In this document: positions 1-8,905 of the stretch, one piece after another
Position numbering within the stretch: position 1 is the stretch's first letter
How the letters are laid out: every line of letters starts with the position of its first letter
From: Stenotrophobium rhamnosiphilum
GTDB lineage: Bacteria > Pseudomonadota > Gammaproteobacteria > Nevskiales > Nevskiaceae
Direction: 5' to 3'
Assembly (NCBI RefSeq): GCF_003052265.1
Contig: NZ_QANS01000003.1
Coordinates: 248,001-312,000 of the forward strand
Length of the DNA: 64,000 nt
The notes under the pieces: generated by a model
The model's database searches: none
Told to the model about the DNA's origin: nothing
Seen by the model: only the letters and a program-made list of their open reading frames with translations
Program-made: the position numbers and the translations under genes

Positions 1-1275
1 TATGCCGCGTTAATGGTTGCGCCGTTTCCCGGTCTGCGTCAGATCGCCGTGTTCTCCGCAGTGGGTCTGACCGTCGCTTGCGGTTGCGTGCTTTGTCTTT
101 TTCCAATGATGCGTCCGCCGCAGGCGCCAGACATTTCACCGGCCATCGAGAAAATATTGCGTGCACTGTTGCCGCAGCCGATACGCAAAGGCGGAATGTT
201 GATTCTGTTGCTGATCGTCATGGTCGCCGCTGTCGGTCTGATGCGTTTGACCGTCGTGAACGACTTGCACTTGATGCAATCGACGCCGCCGCAGTTGGTC
301 GATAGTGAACGTCGCGTTCGTGCGCTGATGAACAACCCGACGGAATCGCAGTTCTTCCTCATTACCGGTAGTAGCGAAGAAGAAGTGTTGCAGCATGAAG
401 AAGCGTTCTTGCCAAAGCTCGATGCCTTGCAAGCAAAAGGCGCGATTAGTTCCTACGCTGCAGTGACGCGCGCACTGCCTTCACAAAAAGCGCAGGCTGA
501 TAACGCTGCATTGTTATTGCGCACGGCATACGCACCTGATGGATTGCTGCAACGCATGTTGACTGAGCTAGGTTATGAACCGGCACAGATCGCAACACGA
601 CTCGCAGAGGCACAGGCCGGTACGCGCGCGCGATTGACGGCGCAAGGCTGGCTGGCCAGTGCCGCATCCGATTCCTACCGGCATCTCTGGTTAGGCAAAA
701 TTTCTGATCGTTACGCCAGTGTCGTCACGCTCGGCGGTATTCGCGATATCGCTGTGCTGCGTGCGATTAAGCAAGCCGACGTGCGTTTGGTCGACAAAGT
801 CGGGGACATCTCGGAACTGTTGGCACGTTATCAGCGCATCACCTTGTGGATTGTGGCGCTGGGCTACGTTGGCGTGCTGCTGCTGTTCTCACTGCGTTAT
901 GGTTTCAGCAGTGCGCTGCGTGTGGTGCTGAGTCCTGCGCTCGCGAGTGTCGGTACCTTGGGCATTTTTGGTTTGATGGGTGAGGCGCTGAATTTGTTCA
1001 GCACGTTCTCACTCTTGCTGGTGTTGGGTATCGGTATCGACTACGCCATCTTCCTGCGTGAAGGCCGCGTGTCACCGCTATCATCGATGATCGCAGTGTT
1101 GGTCTGCGCGGCTACAGCGCTGCTGTCATTTGGCATGCTGGCATTTTCGAGCACGCCATTCATTCACAGTTTTGGCCTGACGATGCTGATCGGTATTACT
1201 CTTGCTGTCGTGGTGGCCCAAATATTGGCGCAACCCGCGGGCGCTGTTTCACATGGTGAATTACGTAATGACTGA
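1..1275 (+). CDS. MMPL/RND-family exporter, C-terminal part (pigment operon)
   Basis: The reading frame is open from base 1, so this is the last ~424 codons of a longer protein that starts upstream. Several hydrophobic stretches are visible: near the window start, around codons 65-80, and a C-terminal bundle from about codon 280. The bundle carries the RND-type segment GIGIDYAIFLR. A soluble periplasmic-type domain lies between. MMPL exporters of this kind sit in aryl polyene and xanthomonadin clusters and are thought to move the lipid-linked pigment to the outer membrane. The stop overlaps the start of the flavoprotein gene by 8 bases, implying one operon. The exact substrate is inferred from context. 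Confidence 0.85.
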   Translation, partial: YAALMVAPFPGLRQIAVFSAVGLTVACGCVLCLFPMMRPPQAPDISPAIEKILRALLPQPIRKGGMLILLLIVMVAAVGLMRLTVVNDLHLMQSTPPQLVDSERRVRALMNNPTESQFFLITGSSEEEVLQHEEAFLPKLDALQAKGAISSYAAVTRALPSQKAQADNAALLLRTAYAPDGLLQRMLTELGYEPAQIATRLAEAQAGTRARLTAQGWLASAASDSYRHLWLGKISDRYASVVTLGGIRDIAVLRAIKQADVRLVDKVGDISELLARYQRITLWIVALGYVGVLLLFSLRYGFSSALRVVLSPALASVGTLGIFGLMGEALNLFSTFSLLLVLGIGIDYAIFLREGRVSPLSSMIAVLVCAATALLSFGMLAFSSTPFIHSFGLTMLIGITLAVVVAQILAQPAGAVSHGELRND

Positions 1276-2494
1276 TGTACTGATTATTGGTGCGGGCCCT
1301 GCGGGCGCTGTTGCGGCAGCGCTACTGGCGCAGCGCGGGCACAAGGTGCTGGTGTTGGAAAAGCAGTTGTTCCCACGCTTCTCGATTGGTGAGTCTCTGT
1401 TGGCCCAGAGCCTTGGACTGATTGATGAAGCGGGGATGTTAGAAGCCGTACAAGCGGCAAACTTTCAGTTCAAGAATGGTGCAGCGTTCGCTTGGCGTGG
1501 GAAGTACACGGAATACAACTTTGCTGAGAAAGTTTCAGTAGGTTACGGACACACCTACCAAGTGATCCGTGCGGATTTCGACCATATCCTGATCAAAGAA
1601 GCTCAACGCATGGGAGCGGAAGTTCGCTTCGAGGTAGAGATCACTGGCGCTGAGTTTGTCGATGGCAAGCCCAAGATCACGACGCGTGATGCGCAGGGCA
1701 ATATCGAAATTCACACGCCGAAGTTTGTGCTCGATGCCAGCGGCTTCGGCCGCACGCTGCCGCGCTTGCTGAAGCTGGAGTCGCCGACCAACCAGCCAGT
1801 CCGTGTGGCTTACTACACGCAGGTGTACGACAAGATTCCTTCAGGCGCTTTTGATCGTCAGAAAATTCGCGTGACAACGCATCCCGAGCATCGCGATATT
1901 TGGTTCTGGCTGATTCCGTTTTCGAATGGCCTGTCGTCAATGGGTGTCGTGGGCACTGAGCAGCAACTGAGTGCTAGAGGCGCGACATATGAAGAACGCT
2001 TATGGAATCTGACCAACGATGATCCGCAACTGCGTGAGTTGCTGAAGAATCACCAGCCTTTCCGCCCAGTGGGAGAGCTAAAAGGTTATTCGGCGAATGT
2101 CAGCACGATGGCTGCACCGGGCTTTGCGCTGCTAGGGAATGCAGCTGAGTTTCTTGATCCAGTGTTTTCGTCTGGCGTCACCATCGCACTCAAGTCTGCA
2201 CACATGGCGGTACCGTTGGTGGAGCGCACACTCAAAGGCGAAAGCATTGACTGGAAGGCGGAATTCGAAGAGCCGTTACGCTACGGCGTCGAAACATTCC
2301 GCGCTTTTGTTGATACTTGGTATGACGGTCGTTTGCAGGACATCTTCTACTACGAGAAGCAGGACCCCACAATCAAACGAATGATCTGTTCGGTATTGGC
2401 AGGTTACGCTTGGGACAAGAGCAACCCATACACGGGTTACAAGACTTTGCAGCGCTTGGATGCATTGGCCAAAACTTGCCGCAAGGGGAGTTAG
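1268..2494 (+). CDS. FAD-dependent halogenase-like oxidoreductase of the pigment cluster
   Basis: A 408-residue flavoprotein. The N-terminus has the dinucleotide-binding motif GAGPAG (about residues 7-12) and then FPRFSIGESLL, a pattern typical of phenol/pyrrole-type flavin halogenases and geranylgeranyl-reductase relatives. Residues 212-217 read WFWLIP, which fits the WxWxIP hallmark of flavin-dependent halogenases. ATG 1268 is chosen because the FAD motif follows at once and it overlaps the exporter stop. Such enzymes occur in xanthomonadin (brominated aryl polyene) loci. Whether this one halogenates or only oxidises/reduces the polyene cannot be told from sequence alone. Confidence 0.8.
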   Translation: MTDVLIIGAGPAGAVAAALLAQRGHKVLVLEKQLFPRFSIGESLLAQSLGLIDEAGMLEAVQAANFQFKNGAAFAWRGKYTEYNFAEKVSVGYGHTYQVIRADFDHILIKEAQRMGAEVRFEVEITGAEFVDGKPKITTRDAQGNIEIHTPKFVLDASGFGRTLPRLLKLESPTNQPVRVAYYTQVYDKIPSGAFDRQKIRVTTHPEHRDIWFWLIPFSNGLSSMGVVGTEQQLSARGATYEERLWNLTNDDPQLRELLKNHQPFRPVGELKGYSANVSTMAAPGFALLGNAAEFLDPVFSSGVTIALKSAHMAVPLVERTLKGESIDWKAEFEEPLRYGVETFRAFVDTWYDGRLQDIFYYEKQDPTIKRMICSVLAGYAWDKSNPYTGYKTLQRLDALAKTCRKGS

Positions 2495-2496
2495 AA

Positions 2497-3096
2497 GTGA
2501 AACAAAGGCAGTCGCACAACACGTCATCTGTTGCCCTATTGCTGGCCACGTTGATGCTGTGCGGTTGTGCGACGTTGGGTTCATCGGCGACACCGCCGGG
2601 TAACAGCGCACCACTACAGCCGCTATCAGCAGCAAGCCTTGGCCAAACCCGTAGCGCAGTGCAGGTTGTGCGCGCTGCATTTGGCAAACAAGAAGTTACG
2701 ATGCAATTCGCAGTCGATGTCAGCCCCGAGCGCATGCGAGTGATCGCACTTAACGCACTAGGCTTGCGCTTATTCAGCATCAGCGCAGAGAACGGCAAGA
2801 CAACGGTTGAGCGCGCGCCAGGCGTTCCCGAACAAGTGCAGCCGGAACAAATCCTGCGCGATATTCAATTTTGCTATTGGCCTATTGCGGCGCTGCAAGC
2901 TGGAATGAAGGGCACACCTTGGGAAGTGACCGAGCCTTTTGCCGGTACGCGTAGACTCAAGCGTGATGGTCGTTTAATTGCCGAAGTCCATTACGCGCAG
3001 TCTGGAAAGGATCTCTGGCGTGGACATTTATGGTTATCCAATTTTGAATACGGATATTCACTAGCGGTTGATCCCGCACCTACGGATAGCGAGTAA
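2497..3096 (+). CDS. DUF3261-like lipoprotein of the pigment cluster
   Basis: A 199-residue predicted outer-membrane lipoprotein. GTG 2497 is preferred over upstream in-frame codons because it follows the purine-rich AGGGGAG two bases after the previous stop, and gives a proper signal: charged start, hydrophobic LLLATLML and lipobox LCGC near residue 25. The mature part looks like the DUF3261 family, a regular member of aryl polyene clusters that may work with the LolA-like protein and MMPL exporter in placing the pigment. It lies inside the coupled operon; its stop overlaps the next start by one base. Confidence 0.72.
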   Translation: MKQRQSHNTSSVALLLATLMLCGCATLGSSATPPGNSAPLQPLSAASLGQTRSAVQVVRAAFGKQEVTMQFAVDVSPERMRVIALNALGLRLFSISAENGKTTVERAPGVPEQVQPEQILRDIQFCYWPIAALQAGMKGTPWEVTEPFAGTRRLKRDGRLIAEVHYAQSGKDLWRGHLWLSNFEYGYSLAVDPAPTDSE

Positions 3097-3566
3097 TGAC
3101 TGCGCTGCGATTAGGCGAAACCTACACGCCTCAACAAGTCCTGCCGCATGGACTAGCGATGTTGCTGGTGGAAGAAGTGAGCTACGGATTGGACTATGGC
3201 CAAGCGGCGCTGACCATCCGTGCCGATTCCACGTTCTGCGACGGCGTTGATGGCGTCCCGGCGTGGGTGGGGATCGAATACATGGCACAAGCCATCAGCG
3301 TTTTTTCCGGTGTTGAGCAGTTGCAGCGCGATGAGGCAATCAAGATTGGCTTGTTGATCGGCACGCGTCGCTACGAAAGTGAAGTACCTGTATTCACGAT
3401 TGGCAGCAAGCTGAATATCATTGCGCGATTGAGTGATCGGGAAGATGAGGGCATCTCGATGTTCGCCTGCGAAATTCGTGATGATCAACGCGTATTGGCG
3501 CGCGGCGACATCAAGGCCTATAGACCAAACGATATCCGCGCTTTTTTAGGAACGGCAGCACAATGA
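3096..3566 (+). CDS. hotdog-fold 3-hydroxyacyl-ACP dehydratase (ApeP-like)
   Basis: A 156-residue single hotdog domain resembling the stand-alone dehydratases of aryl polyene synthases (ApeP type) and FabA/FabZ relatives. The region LPHGLAML near residue 20 carries the likely catalytic histidine, and GIEYMAQA near residue 60 is the helix that packs into the hotdog. The expected role is removing water from the 3-hydroxyacyl-ACP intermediate in each polyene extension cycle. The start shares one base with the upstream stop (TAATG), and its own end overlaps the reductase start by four bases, so translation is probably coupled. Confidence 0.8.
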   Translation: MTALRLGETYTPQQVLPHGLAMLLVEEVSYGLDYGQAALTIRADSTFCDGVDGVPAWVGIEYMAQAISVFSGVEQLQRDEAIKIGLLIGTRRYESEVPVFTIGSKLNIIARLSDREDEGISMFACEIRDDQRVLARGDIKAYRPNDIRAFLGTAAQ

Positions 3567-4285
3567 GAAAATGGGTTCTGGTGACAGGTTCCAGCCGCGG
3601 CATTGGCCGTGCGATTGCGCTGCGCCTCGCGCAAGACGGTTACAACCTTGTGCTGCATGGCCGCAGCGCGGCGTCCGCTCAGGCGGCTTTGAACGATGTG
3701 CGCGCCACAGGTGCTGAAGCACGCGCCATCGCTTTCGATATCTCCGACCGTGCAGCAACACGTGAAGCGCTCGAGACGGATGTTCAGGCATACGGCGCGT
3801 ATTACGGTGTGGTCTGCAACGCCGGTTTGTCACGCGATGGCGCATTTCCTGCACTGAGCGAAGACGATTGGGACGTCGTGCTGCGTACCAATCTCGATGG
3901 CTTCTTCAACGTGCTGCAGCCGCTGTCGATGCCGATGATTCGCACACGCAAATCAGGCCGCATCGTGACCTTGTCATCGGTATCAGGTCTGATCGGCAAT
4001 CGCGGTCAAGTGAATTACAGCGCGGCGAAGGCCGGCATCATTGGCGCAACCAAGGCACTGGCAGTAGAACTTGCCAGTCGCAACATCACGGTGAATTGCG
4101 TCGCTCCGGGTTTTATTGAAACCGATATGACCGATCATTTGCCGGTGGAAGAAATTCTGAAGATGATTCCCGCCAATCGCGCGGGCAAACCAGAAGAAGT
4201 CGCAGGCCTCATCAGCTTCTTGATGTCCGATTCTGCTGCCTACATCACACGTCAAGTGATCGCGGTGAACGGAGGGCTTTGTTAA
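3563..4285 (+). CDS. 3-oxoacyl-ACP reductase, FabG-like (ApeQ-like)
   Basis: A 240-residue classical short-chain dehydrogenase. It shows the cofactor motif TGSSRGIGRAIA near the N-terminus, CNAG in the middle, the active-site Tyr152-x3-Lys156 (YSAAK) and FIETDMT after it, all typical of FabG. Between a dehydratase and a ketosynthase its role is most likely NADPH-dependent reduction of the 3-ketoacyl-ACP during aryl polyene elongation rather than bulk fatty acid synthesis. It starts four bases inside the dehydratase gene. A GGAGGG ribosome site for the following gene lies in its last codons. Confidence 0.88.
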   Translation: MRKWVLVTGSSRGIGRAIALRLAQDGYNLVLHGRSAASAQAALNDVRATGAEARAIAFDISDRAATREALETDVQAYGAYYGVVCNAGLSRDGAFPALSEDDWDVVLRTNLDGFFNVLQPLSMPMIRTRKSGRIVTLSSVSGLIGNRGQVNYSAAKAGIIGATKALAVELASRNITVNCVAPGFIETDMTDHLPVEEILKMIPANRAGKPEEVAGLISFLMSDSAAYITRQVIAVNGGLC

Positions 4286-5520
4286 TGCAGCCCAAGCGCG
4301 TCGTCGTTACCGGCATGGGCGGCATTACGGCGATTGGCAGTGATTGGGACACCGTAGAGAAAAATCTGCGGGCCGGTGTCACTGGCGTCGAATATATGAC
4401 GGCGTGGGATCAATACGCGGAGCTCAACACGCGCCTTGGTGCGCCTGTTAAAGATTTCAAACTGCCAGCGCATTACACGCGCAAGCAAACGCGCACCATG
4501 AGTCGTGTTGCACAGCTTGCAGTGCTCGCAACAGAAAATGCATTGACGCATGCAGGCTTGCTCGGCAACCCGATTATTCAAGATGGACGCATGGGCATCG
4601 CGCATGGATCCTGCAGCGGTGGCACCGACGCGTTCATGGAATTCGGCGGCATGCTGTGGGGCGGTGTCGCGGGTCGTTCACTCAACGCCACGACTTTCCT
4701 ACGTTATATGTCGCATACGGCGGGCGTAAACACCGGTCTCTACTTCGGTCTCAAAGGCCGCATCATTCCAACAACCAGTGCCTGCACTTCTGGCAGCCAG
4801 GGCGTTGGTTACGCTTACGAAGCCATCAAGTACGGCAAGCAGTTGCTGATGGTCGCGGGCGGCAGTGAAGAACTGCATGCGGCGTACGCAGCCGTGTTCG
4901 ACACCATGTTCGCAACAAGCCTGCGTAACGATGCGCCTAAGCAGTCACCGCGTCCTTTCGACAAGGCGCGTGATGGCCTCGTCATCGGCGAAGGTTCGGG
5001 CACTTTGATTCTTGAAGAGCTGGAACACGCGCAAGCACGCGGCGCAAAAATTCTGGCAGAAGTGGTTGGCTTTGCCTGCAACTCCGACGGTGATCACGCG
5101 ACGCATCCCAACACCGCGACCATGCAGGTCGCGATGGAATTGGCCTTGCAAGATGCCGAGCTGTCACCTGAAGACATTGGCTATGTCTCTGCGCACGGCA
5201 CTTCAACCGAGCAAGGCGATATTGCTGAAAGTCAGGCGACTTCACGTTTGTTTGGCGAGCGTATGCCTATCAGTTCCATGAAGAGTTATCTCGGCCACAC
5301 CTTGGGCGCTTGCGGCGCGATTGAAAGTTGGTGGGCCATCGAGATGATGAACCGCGGTTGGTTTGCACCAACGCATAATCTCAGCGAGATCGATGAACGC
5401 TGCGGCAAGCTCGACTATATTGTGGGCGCGGGCCGTAGCATCGACTGTGAATACGTCATGAATAACAATTTTGCTTTTGGGGGCATCAACACGTCCCTGA
5501 TTTTCAAACGGTTCAAATAA
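4285..5520 (+). CDS. beta-ketoacyl-ACP synthase, FabF-like (ApeR-like)
   Basis: A 411-residue condensing enzyme of the thiolase fold. The catalytic triad is complete: Cys167 in TSACTSGSQ, His304 in AHGTS and His338 in LGHTLGACG. It begins VVVTGMGGI, typical of FabF-type synthases, and ends with NNFAFGGINTS. ATG 4285 is used because it overlaps the preceding stop and follows GGAGGG at 4271. In aryl polyene loci a ketosynthase in this last position joins malonyl-ACP to the growing chain. An extra role in ordinary fatty acid synthesis cannot be excluded. Confidence 0.9.
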   Translation: MQPKRVVVTGMGGITAIGSDWDTVEKNLRAGVTGVEYMTAWDQYAELNTRLGAPVKDFKLPAHYTRKQTRTMSRVAQLAVLATENALTHAGLLGNPIIQDGRMGIAHGSCSGGTDAFMEFGGMLWGGVAGRSLNATTFLRYMSHTAGVNTGLYFGLKGRIIPTTSACTSGSQGVGYAYEAIKYGKQLLMVAGGSEELHAAYAAVFDTMFATSLRNDAPKQSPRPFDKARDGLVIGEGSGTLILEELEHAQARGAKILAEVVGFACNSDGDHATHPNTATMQVAMELALQDAELSPEDIGYVSAHGTSTEQGDIAESQATSRLFGERMPISSMKSYLGHTLGACGAIESWWAIEMMNRGWFAPTHNLSEIDERCGKLDYIVGAGRSIDCEYVMNNNFAFGGINTSLIFKRFK

Positions 5521-5530
5521 GGTGAACTCT

Positions 5531-5935
5531 ATGTTCAAGAAGTTTCTGCTGCTGATTGCCTTCGTTGTTTCTTTCGACGCCTATGCAAGAGCGTCGAGCG
5601 TCCCTTTGGTGGAACCGGCACCTATCATCGTGCCTGCGGCAACAACCAGCGCCACCGTTGAGAAAGCCATCATTGGCTCTGGCTTGCGTCGTAATTGGAC
5701 TGTTGTCGAAAGACAATCCGACGCGGTGACCTTGCGCTATACCGCGCGTGGGTTTTCCGTAACGGTAAAAGTGTTGTACAGCGCTAGCAATGTCATCATC
5801 AAATATGTCGACAGCGTTGAGCTTGGATACGAAATGGATTATGGACAACCGGTGATTCATCCCAATTACAACCGCTGGGTCAACAATCTCGCGCACGATA
5901 TTTCACTCGAGCTGAGTTTGTCCTCGATCAAGTAA
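5531..5935 (+). CDS. small secreted protein at the end of the pigment operon
   Basis: A 134-residue protein with a signal peptide (MFKKFLLLIAFVVSF, likely cut after the AYA region) and no further membrane segment. ATG 5531 is chosen over GTG 5522 because AAGGTG lies at good distance before it and the signal peptide then starts cleanly. The mature part ends in IHPNYNRWVNNLAHDI, a pattern I recall from small proteobacterial periplasmic proteins of unknown function. It follows the ketosynthase by ten bases and is probably cotranscribed. No enzymatic motif is visible. Confidence 0.7.
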   Translation: MFKKFLLLIAFVVSFDAYARASSVPLVEPAPIIVPAATTSATVEKAIIGSGLRRNWTVVERQSDAVTLRYTARGFSVTVKVLYSASNVIIKYVDSVELGYEMDYGQPVIHPNYNRWVNNLAHDISLELSLSSIK

Positions 5936-5963
5936 GCGTTTTCAATATTGCGAGAATTTAGAA

Positions 5964-6407
5964 ATGAATATCAAGTTAATGAGTGGCACATTGGCCTTGA
6001 GCCTGATGCTCGCGATTCCTAGCGTTGCCTCAGCACGCAATGATCGTTTGCACTTCCCGGTTGCTGATGCTGCCGGGACCGTTGATGCAAAAGCCAAGTT
6101 GGATGGCAGCGTGAAATTCTATTGGGGTGATCAGAAGCACCCGAAAGTGTCCAAGACATTGGGCACCGATCAGACCAACAAGAAAACAAACGCCTTCAAC
6201 AAGGGCGATAAAGAAGCCTGCGAATGGGCTTGGCTCTCGGCCATGATCACGATGCAGAATCGCGCGAAGCAGTTGGGCGCCGATGCCATCATCAATTTGC
6301 AAAGCATCTATCAGAATCAGGATTTTGTTAGCGCAACGGAATACGAGTGCGGTGTCGGCACGTTCACCGGCGGCGTTGCGCTACGCGGTGAATTTGTAAA
6401 ATTATGA
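5964..6407 (+). CDS. small secreted protein, last gene of the pigment operon
   Basis: A 147-residue exported protein: signal peptide about residues 1-24 ending ASA, then a mature domain with two cysteines (in EACEWAW and YECGVG) that could form a disulfide. The segment AKQLGADAIINLQSIYQ resembles small YbjQ/heavy-metal-type or lipoprotein folds, but I do not recognise a characterised family. I recall that similar proteins in such clusters may carry a misleading excinuclease label; nothing here supports DNA repair. A strong terminator follows directly, so it closes the operon. Confidence 0.68.
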   Translation: MNIKLMSGTLALSLMLAIPSVASARNDRLHFPVADAAGTVDAKAKLDGSVKFYWGDQKHPKVSKTLGTDQTNKKTNAFNKGDKEACEWAWLSAMITMQNRAKQLGADAIINLQSIYQNQDFVSATEYECGVGTFTGGVALRGEFVKL

Positions 6408-6426
6408 GATAAGTATTGCAACAGAT

Positions 6427-6461
6427 AAAAAAAGGGGCGGATCATCCGCCCCTTTTTATTT
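6427..6461. terminator. bidirectional intrinsic terminator
   Basis: A GC stem GGGGCGG / CCGCCCC (6434-6440 and 6446-6452) is flanked by a run of A on the left and T on the right. It can therefore end both the pigment operon (plus strand) and glpK (minus strand), whose stop codon lies just beyond it. Confidence 0.9.
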
Positions 6462-7932
6462 AGTGCGATTTCACTCGCTCTACGGCGTGCTTCCAGCCTT
6501 CGTATAAGGCATCGGTTTTTTCTGCGGCTTGTTGCGGAGCAAAGCGACGGTCTGTTTGCCAGAGCGCAGCAATTTCATCGAGTGATGAATAGACGTCTGT
6601 ATGCAAGCCTGCGAGAAACGCAGCGCCGAGGGCAGTGGTCTCTACAGTTTGTGGACGCACCACCGGAATCTTGATGATGTCGCTCAAGAATTGCGTGAGC
6701 CAGTCGTTGATCACCATGCCGCCGTCTACGCGCAGCTCTGTTGGCGGCAATGCATCTTCTGCCATTGCGATGAGTAGGTCGCGTGTTTGATAGCAAACGG
6801 ACTCCAATGCAGCGCGCACGATTTGTGCGATGCCGGAATCGCGCGTGAGGCCGAAGATGGCGCCGCGCGCTTCAGGATCCCAGTACGGTGCGCCGAGACC
6901 TGTAAACGCAGGCACCAGATAAACGCCTTGGGTATCGGTGATCGACTTGGCGAGATTTTCGGTTTCGCTGGCGGAGCCAATCATGCGCACTGCATCACGC
7001 AGCCATTGCACGGCAGCGCCTGCAACAAAGATGCTGCCTTCAAGTGCATATGTGGTTTTGCCATTGAGACGATAGGCGACGGTCGACAGCAAACGATTTT
7101 TCGACAGCGTGAATTGATCGCCCGTATTCAGCACCATGAAGCAGCCAGTGCCGTAGGTGGATTTGATCATGCCGGGTTTGAAGCAGGCCTGACCCACCGT
7201 TGCTGCTTGTTGATCACCTGCGATGCCGGCAATCGCAATCTCGCCGCCCAGAAGTGCAGCTTGCGTCCGTCCGTAATCAGCGGCGCTGTCGCGCACATCG
7301 GGCAACAATGCGGCGGGAACGTTAAAGAACTTCAGCAGCTCATCGTCCCACTGCTGCGTGATGATATTGAATAGTGCTGTGCGCGATGCATTGGTGGCAT
7401 CGGTTGCGTGAACTTTGCCGCCGGTGAGATTCCATAACAACCAGCTATCGATGGTGCCAAACGCCAGCTCACCTTTTTCAGCGCCCGCCCGCGCGCCATC
7501 AACGTGATCGAGAATCCATGCAATCTTGGTTGCAGAAAAATACGGATCAAGCAGCAAGCCAGTTTTCTGCGACAACCAAGCGCTGCGCTCTTGATGCGTG
7601 CGGCAAAAATCAGAAGTACGGCGATCCTGCCAAACAATTGCAGGATGGATGGGTTTGCCACTCGCGCGCTCCCAAATCACCGTGGTCTCACGTTGATTGG
7701 TGATGCCAAGCGCGGTGATAGCGGACGCATCAAGTTTGGCGGCAGCCAAAGCTTCACGCGTCACAGCTAGCGTGTCGTCCCAAATGCGCAGCGGGTCGTG
7801 TTCTACCCAGCCCGGTTTCGGGTAGGACTGCGGTAGTTCGCGTTGGGCAAGACCCAGCTTGCGGCCTTCGCGGTCGAACACAATTGCGCGTGTGCTGGTG
7901 GTGCCCTGATCAATGGACAGCAAGGCTGTCAT
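6460..7932 (-). CDS. glpK: glycerol kinase
   Basis: A 490-residue FGGY-family kinase that phosphorylates glycerol to sn-glycerol-3-phosphate with ATP in the cytosol. It begins [13 protein letters not shown], the phosphate-binding motif of GlpK, and shows GIAGDQQAA, the glycerol-kinase YGTGCF segment and [10 protein letters not shown] near the C-terminus. The start at 7932 follows GGAGAG at good spacing and removes a non-conserved 20-residue upstream extension. No glpF or glpD is next to it, but the divergent neighbour is a lipase-like hydrolase that could release glycerol from monoacylglycerols. Confidence 0.95.
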   Translation of the reverse strand: MTALLSIDQGTTSTRAIVFDREGRKLGLAQRELPQSYPKPGWVEHDPLRIWDDTLAVTREALAAAKLDASAITALGITNQRETTVIWERASGKPIHPAIVWQDRRTSDFCRTHQERSAWLSQKTGLLLDPYFSATKIAWILDHVDGARAGAEKGELAFGTIDSWLLWNLTGGKVHATDATNASRTALFNIITQQWDDELLKFFNVPAALLPDVRDSAADYGRTQAALLGGEIAIAGIAGDQQAATVGQACFKPGMIKSTYGTGCFMVLNTGDQFTLSKNRLLSTVAYRLNGKTTYALEGSIFVAGAAVQWLRDAVRMIGSASETENLAKSITDTQGVYLVPAFTGLGAPYWDPEARGAIFGLTRDSGIAQIVRAALESVCYQTRDLLIAMAEDALPPTELRVDGGMVINDWLTQFLSDIIKIPVVRPQTVETTALGAAFLAGLHTDVYSSLDEIAALWQTDRRFAPQQAAEKTDALYEGWKHAVERVKSH

Positions 7933-7981
7933 TGGCGATCTCTCCTCGTTTGTGTCATTTTCGCCTTGGGAGAAACTACAC

Positions 7982-8905
7982 GTGCAAACCAAACAATTCC
8001 AGTTCGCGCTATCTGATAACAGCAGCGCCCATGTTCACCGCTGGCTGCCAGACGGCAATGTCATCGCTGTCGTGCAGATTATTCATGGCATGGCCGAGCA
8101 CGGCGGACGCTATGAACGTATCGCGCAGGCGCTGACGGATGCGGGTTACGCCGTCTATGCGCAAGACCTGCCAGGGCATGGTCGTACGGCACGTGCGCCA
8201 GATGAGTTGGGCCATTTCGCGGATCACGACGGCTGGAGTCATGTGATCGGCCAGATCAATCAACTACGTCAACACATCGAACACCAGCAACCTCAGCTGC
8301 CTTTGTTTGTGCTGGGTCACAGCATGGGCTCATTTCTGCTGCAGGATTATTTGATCGAGCACGGCCGCGGATTGGCGGGTGCGATGTTCTCCGCCAGCAG
8401 CGGTGATCTCGGTCCTTTACGCGTACTAGGTTTATCGCTGCTGCGCATGGAATCGCTTTGGTACGGCCGTCGCCATCGCAGCGCGTTGGCGGAGTTGATG
8501 TCGTTCAAAGATTTCAATCGTCGCTACAAGCCAGCGCGTACCGATTTTGACTGGCTGTCACGCGATCCAACTGAAGTGGATATCTATGCCAATGATCCGC
8601 GTTGCGGATTCCGTTGCAGCAGTGGCTTGTGGCTCGATCTGCTTAGCGCTGCGGGACGGCTTGATGATCCACAGCGTCTCGCAACAATTCCCAAAGACTT
8701 GCCGGTGCTGATCATCAACGGCAGCGATGATGCCGCTACACAAGGCGCCAAAGGTCCGCGTGCGCTGGAGCGTTTGTATCGGAAGGCGGGGCTAACAGCG
8801 ATCACCACGCACATTTACGACAATGCGCGGCATGAGTTGCTCAATGAGACTTGTCGCGAAGTGGTGACCGAAGATCTGCTGCGCTGGCTGCAAGAACGCG
8901 CTTAG
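7982..8905 (+). CDS. alpha/beta hydrolase, monoacylglycerol lipase-like
   Basis: A 307-residue serine hydrolase of the lysophospholipase/monoglyceride lipase type (Hydrolase_4). The oxyanion motif [10 protein letters not shown] is near residue 40, the nucleophile elbow is GHSMGS with Ser114, and the acid and base are likely in [10 protein letters not shown] and [11 protein letters not shown] 7982 is preferred because GGGAGA lies about ten bases upstream and the conserved domain begins soon after. It is divergent from glpK with 49 bases between, which suggests release of glycerol followed by its phosphorylation. The actual substrate is inferred. Confidence 0.85.
   Translation: MQTKQFQFALSDNSSAHVHRWLPDGNVIAVVQIIHGMAEHGGRYERIAQALTDAGYAVYAQDLPGHGRTARAPDELGHFADHDGWSHVIGQINQLRQHIEHQQPQLPLFVLGHSMGSFLLQDYLIEHGRGLAGAMFSASSGDLGPLRVLGLSLLRMESLWYGRRHRSALAELMSFKDFNRRYKPARTDFDWLSRDPTEVDIYANDPRCGFRCSSGLWLDLLSAAGRLDDPQRLATIPKDLPVLIINGSDDAATQGAKGPRALERLYRKAGLTAITTHIYDNARHELLNETCREVVTEDLLRWLQERA

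Noticed and set aside
5964-6407. Excinuclease-type annotation for the small secreted protein
   Set aside because: It has a signal peptide, no Walker motifs and is 147 residues long.
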